From Thermococcus sp. Bubb.Bath (GTDB taxonomy: Archaea; Methanobacteriota_B; Thermococci; Thermococcales; Thermococcaceae), in NCBI RefSeq assembly GCF_012027595.1, contig NZ_SNUR01000001.1, positions 62,001-126,000 of the forward strand: DNA of 64,000 bases, given 5' to 3'. Positions 60,512-64,000 of the stretch are shown here, piece after piece. Both the position numbers and the translations under genes were made by a program. The notes beneath the pieces were generated by a model. The model saw only the letters and a list, made by a program, of their open reading frames with translations. It made no database searches and was not told where the DNA came from. Position 1 is the stretch's first letter, and the number at the start of each line of letters is the position of its first letter.

Positions 60512-61106
60512 GGGCCTCACCCACGATAACCTCTCCGTTCTTGAACTCAATTTTGTAGAACTCGCTCACACCGGAGGGTGACTTCTTCACCCTTATTCCT
60601 CGGATTATCGTAAACCCTGAAATCCTCTCCGATATTTCGATGACGTGGGTGGCGCTGGCCTCAAAGCCCGCTATCTCCCTTTCCTTGAGGAACCTCTTGT
60701 CGAGGATCGCTAGAAGTATGAAGTGACGTTCAAGTGCTATCTCCGTGAGTTGAGCGAAGAACCTCTGAACTACTTCAACTGGATGGGAGAGGAAGAGGGG
60801 CTGGAAGAAGAACACACCCACGTAACTCCCCTTTGGAAGACTCCTTATGAGATTCGTGGTTTCGAAGAGATTCTTGGTGCTTATATCTTCACCGAGAACA
60901 ATGAACTTCGCCTTTGTTATACCTATCTTCTCAGTTAGGAAACGTTTAATCTGGGGCGTTGCAAATATTACAGCACTCTCTTCGTTAGCCTTTAGGGAGT
61001 TAAAGAAGATATCAATTCCAAGGTCTCCCACTGTAAGGAGGAGTACTATGCTCCCCGGTTCAATATCCCTGAGGAGCTCGTCGAGCTTTGGGACCTCAAG
61101 CTTCAT
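60504..61106 (-). CDS. RecA/KaiC-fold-like protein lacking a Walker A motif
   Basis: A 200-residue protein. LDELLRDIEPGSIVLLLTVGDLGIDIFFNSLKANEESAVIFATPQ follows the KaiC-family pattern of strand, P-loop, helix, but the loop reads TVGDLGID (26-33) with no GKT. Later segments (FILLAILDKRFLKEREIAGFEASATHVIEISERISGFTIIRGIRVKKS) match the strand order of KaiC-like domains, including the final beta-rich part. It may be a non-ATPase partner of the KaiC-like ATPase 24 nt upstream. ATG 61106 follows GGGAAAAGGGA. Confidence 0.6.
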   Translation of the reverse strand: MKLEVPKLDELLRDIEPGSIVLLLTVGDLGIDIFFNSLKANEESAVIFATPQIKRFLTEKIGITKAKFIVLGEDISTKNLFETTNLIRSLPKGSYVGVFFFQPLFLSHPVEVVQRFFAQLTEIALERHFILLAILDKRFLKEREIAGFEASATHVIEISERISGFTIIRGIRVKKSPSGVSEFYKIEFKNGEVIVGEALG

Positions 61107-61130
61107 TCCCTTTTCCCTGCCGTCTGGGGT

Positions 61131-61826
61131 TCATAGCATAGACTCACGGGGGTACACTACTATGCCCTTGTCGGTTATCTTGTACGGTCTTGCCTCCTCG
61201 TCAAAGGAGCTTCCCCTGAACTTCCTGATCTTAATGCCCCTGAGGGGCTTTCCATTCTGTTCAACCACCCTCAGCTGTATTACCCCGCTCACGAGGTACT
61301 CCTCAATGTCGCATTCGCTGAGTTCGGAGGTGAAGATGACTGTGGCGTCGTAGTTGGCTAGCACCTTTAGAAACGCCATAAATGCCCTCCTGTATTTAAG
61401 TTCATCTTTAATAGTGAGCTTGAGCATTGTTATGGGGTCTATGACTATCCTTGAGTAGCTCTCTGTCTTGAGCTCTTCGCTTATCGACCTCGTGAGCTTC
61501 TCAAAGCTGACAGCAAAGTCTTCGTAGAGGATGTCGGCGAAGACACTCCTCTTTTCTCCTACGGGCGTCGCATCTATGAGCCTCAGGTTCGGGTTATCCA
61601 GCTCAAAGCCGAAGGCTCTCATATCTTCCTTGAGAGAAGGGATAGGCTCTTCTAGGGCGATATACAAGCATTTCTCCCCGTTCCTAACACCTTCCATCAG
61701 GAAGTGCATAGCTAGGGTCGTCTTCCCTGCCCCGGGTCCGCCCTCCACTAGGTATGCCCTACCGGGAATGAGGCCGCCGTTGAGCATTTTGTCAAGGCCT
61801 TCAACTCCTGTCGAAATTTTTTTCAC
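61131..61826 (-). CDS. KaiC/RadA-like RecA-fold ATPase, single domain
   Basis: A 231-residue archaeal KaiC-like protein. STGVEGLDKMLNGGLIPGRAYLVEGGPGAGKTTLAMHFLMEG gives Walker A at 29-36; catalytic Glu pair in ALEEP (59-60); Walker B RIVID (126-130); then FTSELSECDIEEYLVSGVIQLR. Such proteins often act as ATP-dependent switches in signalling. GTG 61826 follows GGTGAG; a GTG ten codons upstream is the alternative. It heads the five-gene cluster, with a minus-strand TATA box AAATATTTATTAG near 61860-61873. Confidence 0.88.
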   Translation of the reverse strand: MKKISTGVEGLDKMLNGGLIPGRAYLVEGGPGAGKTTLAMHFLMEGVRNGEKCLYIALEEPIPSLKEDMRAFGFELDNPNLRLIDATPVGEKRSVFADILYEDFAVSFEKLTRSISEELKTESYSRIVIDPITMLKLTIKDELKYRRAFMAFLKVLANYDATVIFTSELSECDIEEYLVSGVIQLRVVEQNGKPLRGIKIRKFRGSSFDEEARPYKITDKGIVVYPRESML

Positions 61827-61967
61827 AGCACTCACCCATCTAGCAGGATAATCCACTATCTAATAAATATTTCTGTTCTATTCCATTCTTGAAGCCGAAG
61901 ATATTGAGTATAATGTACAGAAATGCAAAAAGGAATCAATAAAAGTGGACAAAAGAGAATTAAGCAG

Positions 61968-62315
61968 TCACTCGAGCGCGACCTCGTTCTCCCAGAGGCC
62001 GTGGATGTTGCAGTAGCTGAGGGCGTAGAGCTTGCCCTTCTTCTGTGTCCTGAAGAAGAAGACCGCCCTTGGCTCGGTGAGCGGGTCGGTGTGGTTGCTG
62101 AACTCAACCTTTCCGACAAGTATCGGGAAGGCCCCGTCCTCCGGCTGGAACCAGAGCTGTATCCATGCTATGTGGTGCTCCGGGGTGTTCGGGTGCGGTA
62201 TCTCCTTTCCAACGCTGACCTCGACCTTGACGAGATCGCCCTCCTTCTCGTACTCTATAACGGGGACGTGCTTCTCCCCCTTCCAGTCTCCACTCTTTAT
62301 GGTTCCGCTAAGCAT
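61968..62315 (-). CDS. sorA: Superoxide reductase (neelaredoxin type)
   Basis: A 115-residue non-heme iron enzyme reducing superoxide to H2O2. Iron ligands are visible as EKHVPV (Glu and His), IPHPNTPEHHI (two His) and C-N-I-H in SYCNIHGLWE. It lacks the desulforedoxin domain of class I and is slightly shorter than the Pyrococcus furiosus protein. ATG 62315 follows GGTGATGGAG and sits 10 nt after the rubredoxin stop, its electron donor. Confidence 0.96.
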   Translation of the reverse strand: MLSGTIKSGDWKGEKHVPVIEYEKEGDLVKVEVSVGKEIPHPNTPEHHIAWIQLWFQPEDGAFPILVGKVEFSNHTDPLTEPRAVFFFRTQKKGKLYALSYCNIHGLWENEVALE

Positions 62316-62325
62316 CTCCATCACC

Positions 62326-62487
62326 TCACTCAATTTTTTCAAACATGTCCTTGGGAGCGCCACAGAGCGGGCAGACCCAATCTTCCGGTAGGTCTTCAAA
62401 CTTGGTTCCCGGGGCGATTCCGCTGTCCTCGTCCCCCTCGTCCTCGTCATATATGTATCCACAAACTATACATTTCCACTTCGCCAT
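62326..62487 (-). CDS. rub: Rubredoxin
   Basis: A 53-residue iron protein: [20 protein letters not shown], then [23 protein letters not shown], ending KDMFEKIE. Four cysteines (6, 9 and a C-X2-C pair near 39-42) bind one iron. It passes electrons from NAD(P)H:rubredoxin oxidoreductase to superoxide reductase and rubrerythrin, which flank it. ATG 62487 follows GGTGAAAGGAA. Confidence 0.96.
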   Translation of the reverse strand: MAKWKCIVCGYIYDEDEGDEDSGIAPGTKFEDLPEDWVCPLCGAPKDMFEKIE

Positions 62488-62567
62488 TTCCTTTCACCAT
62501 CCTAACGTTGTTATTTTCCCCTTATAAGGTTTGTGCATCAAACCTGTGAAATGGAAAATCGAAAGAT

Positions 62568-63083
62568 TCATTCAAACACCACGAACTTATCTCCTGGGGT
62601 GCCACAGACGGGGCAGTACTCCGGGACGTCGTCCACAGTCGTGTATCCGCAGACCGGGCAGATGTAGACTTTCTTTATCTCGATGTCCTCTCCATTTTCG
62701 GCCTTCTCTTTGGCCTTTTTGTAGAGCTCCGCGTGTATCTTCTCGGCCTCAAGGGCATAGCGGGTTGTTCTCACGGCCTCCTTCTCCTCCTGGAACTCGG
62801 CGGAGTTCTTGTAGACGGGGTACATCTCCTCTACCTCGAAGGTTTCCCCGTTTATTCCCTCCTGGAGGTTCTCCGGCGTTTTTCCGAGCTTGCCAAGGGC
62901 TATGAAGTGGTTCTTGGCATGAACGAACTCGGCGTGAGCTATAGCCCTGAAGAGCTTGGCTATGTTTGGATAGCCCTCCCTCTCGGCCTTCTCAGCGAAG
63001 ATGAGGTACCTCATGTGAGCCATGCTTTCTCCTGCAAAAGCATCTTCCAAAAACTTCCTGGTCATCTCCCTTTTCACTACCAT
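62568..63083 (-). CDS. rbr: Rubrerythrin
   Basis: A 171-residue NADH peroxidase component, the same length as the Pyrococcus furiosus protein. The ferritin-like domain (EDAFAGESMAHMRYLIFAEKA, IAHAEFVHAKNHF, YALEAEKIHAELYKKA) is followed by a rubredoxin-type FeCys4 domain (CPVCGYTTVDDVPEYCPVCGTP). It reduces the H2O2 made by superoxide reductase. ATG 63083 follows GGTGCTAGGA. TATA box TTTTTATACATC is near 63120-63131 (minus). AACCT-A-AGGTT (63144-63154) lies just upstream of the TATA box. Confidence 0.96.
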   Translation of the reverse strand: MVVKREMTRKFLEDAFAGESMAHMRYLIFAEKAEREGYPNIAKLFRAIAHAEFVHAKNHFIALGKLGKTPENLQEGINGETFEVEEMYPVYKNSAEFQEEKEAVRTTRYALEAEKIHAELYKKAKEKAENGEDIEIKKVYICPVCGYTTVDDVPEYCPVCGTPGDKFVVFE

Positions 63084-63146
63084 TCCTAGCACCTGGAAAA
63101 TTATCGATTTTATTTGTTCGGTGATGTATAAAAATGTTTCCTGAAC

Positions 63147-63434
63147 CTAAGGTTTGGTCTTTCTGTCCCCTACAAGTCTGTATTTCACCGGGTAGCGGCC
63201 GTGCTCAAACTCGTCCTCCTCCGCTTCCAGAACCTCCACCGGCTCTATTTTTAGCCCGAATTCCATTGCCCCCCATTTGATATCATCAAAGTAATCGTAG
63301 AGGCCGCAGGTCGCGCAGAACGAGCCTTCAAATTCCAGGATAACTTCGTCTTCCTCCACTTTCTTTACTCTCGCTTTGGCCTCGCTCCCATGGAGCCTGT
63401 TGAATTCTTTAATCACATAATTAAGTTTCTCCAT
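63147..63434 (-). CDS. Small conserved protein with CXXC motif
   Basis: A 95-residue protein: MEKLNYVIKEFNRLHGSEAKARVKKVEEDEVILEFEGSFCATCGLYDYFDDIKWGAMEFGLKI, then an acidic tail. CATC lies at the end of a beta strand and could bind metal or be redox-active. I know no function. It is upstream of and on the same strand as the rubrerythrin operon (63-nt gap with the rbr promoter). ATG 63434 follows AAGGTGGGG. Confidence 0.7.
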   Translation of the reverse strand: MEKLNYVIKEFNRLHGSEAKARVKKVEEDEVILEFEGSFCATCGLYDYFDDIKWGAMEFGLKIEPVEVLEAEEDEFEHGRYPVKYRLVGDRKTKP

Positions 63435-63588
63435 AATTCCCCACCTTAATCGAGGTAGCTAACCCGTCTCTTCATTCTGAGTAATCCACTGTGTTAGGAT
63501 CGGTTAAAAACTTTTGGTTTCCCACATGTCAGGTTTGATGGATAAACTTATAACGTTCGAAAACAATAAAGATAGTGAGGTGATTGTA

Positions 63589-64000
63589 ATGCTGAGCGAG
63601 AGGATGCTCAAGGCACTGAACGAACAGCTCAACAAGGAGCTTTTCTCTGCGTATTTCTATATGGGTATAGAAGCCTACTTCAGGGACATGGGTTTCGACG
63701 GCTTCGCCACCTGGATGGAGGCCCAGGCCGAGGAGGAGCTGGGCCACGCCATGAGGTTCTACGACTACATCTTCGATAGGGGCGGAAAGGTCGAGCTTGA
63801 GAGGATTGAGAAGCCTAAACAGGAGTTTGAGAGTCCGTTGAAGGCTTTTGAGGCTGTCTACCTCCACGAGGTTGGGGTTACGCAGTCAATCTTCAACCTC
63901 GTCGAGCTTGCCCAGGAGGAGAAAGACCACGCTACCTACCAGTTCCTTCAGTGGTTCGTCGAGGAGCAGGTCGAGGAAGAGGCCAGCACGAAGGCGGTAG
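63589..64000 (+). CDS. ftn: Ferritin (non-heme, bacterial type), 3' end outside window
   Basis: The first 137 codons of a ferritin of about 170. [60 protein letters not shown] has the ferroxidase residues (E in NKELFSAY, E and H in [10 protein letters not shown]), and later E/Q in [15 protein letters not shown]. It oxidises and stores iron in a 24-mer shell. ATG 63589 follows GGTGATTGTA; TATA box AAACTTATAACG is near 63544-63555. Confidence 0.93.
   Translation, partial: MLSERMLKALNEQLNKELFSAYFYMGIEAYFRDMGFDGFATWMEAQAEEELGHAMRFYDYIFDRGGKVELERIEKPKQEFESPLKAFEAVYLHEVGVTQSIFNLVELAQEEKDHATYQFLQWFVEEQVEEEASTKAV

Noticed and set aside
1-64000. tRNA, rRNA and insertion sequence search by eye
   Set aside because: No tRNA cloverleaf, rRNA, transposase or terminal inverted repeats were recognised; a computed search (tRNAscan, ISfinder) would be needed to exclude short or degenerate cases.

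Overview
The window is chromosomal DNA of a hyperthermophilic euryarchaeon of the order Thermococcales, most likely a Thermococcus. The evidence is the set of family-typical proteins (aIF-5A, archaeal class I FBP aldolase, AglB, TmcA, TFS, PCNA, Gins51, pyrolysin, PEP synthase, superoxide reductase), a CGP-CTERM surface protein, a Pyrococcus/Thermococcus-type CRISPR repeat, ribosome binding sites of the GGTGAT/GGAGGTG type, and TATA-box promoters. No rRNA or tRNA gene was seen. Genes are tightly packed, with many 1-20 nt overlaps. GTG and TTG starts are common and were chosen from ribosome binding sites or from required N-terminal residues.

Layout. 1-12 kb: aIF-5A (partial), an NSS-like transporter, a phosphodiesterase, FBP aldolase with a Thermococcales glycolytic motif at its promoter, BirA, adenylate kinase, a thiamine-binding protein with a methyltransferase, and the glmS-aglB pair linking amino-sugar synthesis to N-glycosylation. 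12-18 kb: a surface beta-propeller/PEGA protein, a histone-fold protein, and three membrane proteins with extracellular domains. 18-27 kb: an S9 peptidase, the tRNA/rRNA cytidine acetyltransferase TmcA, a tandem NYN-domain pair, a wrecked cation exchanger, a radical SAM protein and an aminotransferase. 27.5-28.7 kb: a CRISPR array of 17 repeats and 16 spacers with no cas genes in view, read on the minus strand. 29-37 kb: a NodU-type carbamoyltransferase, ProS, CoA-disulfide/sulfur reductase, a DUF1464 protein, and the tfs - small gene - pcn - gins51 information-processing cluster. 37-44 kb: pyrolysin and PEP synthase. 44-51 kb: two MATE exporters bracketing a DUF2202/DUF4405/ArsR block, then prolyl oligopeptidase.

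51-64 kb is an iron and oxygen-defence region. It holds an erythrin-VIT1 transporter, a 1-Cys peroxiredoxin, several ferritin-fold proteins including an EncFtn-like one, ZIP and MscS transport proteins, two DUF59 proteins, and the rubrerythrin - rubredoxin - superoxide reductase operon, ending in a partial ferritin. Inside it sits a five-gene set of three polytopic membrane proteins, a RecA-fold-like protein apparently without a Walker A motif, and a KaiC-like ATPase. I recognise no described system in this set, and it is the best candidate here for something new.

Four genes are visibly broken by frameshifts: a beta-propeller protein, a ParB-like protein, a Na+/Ca2+ exchanger and a Fur-family regulator. 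The exchanger also has a larger deletion and is a true pseudogene. The others could be real decay or base-calling errors in short homopolymers.
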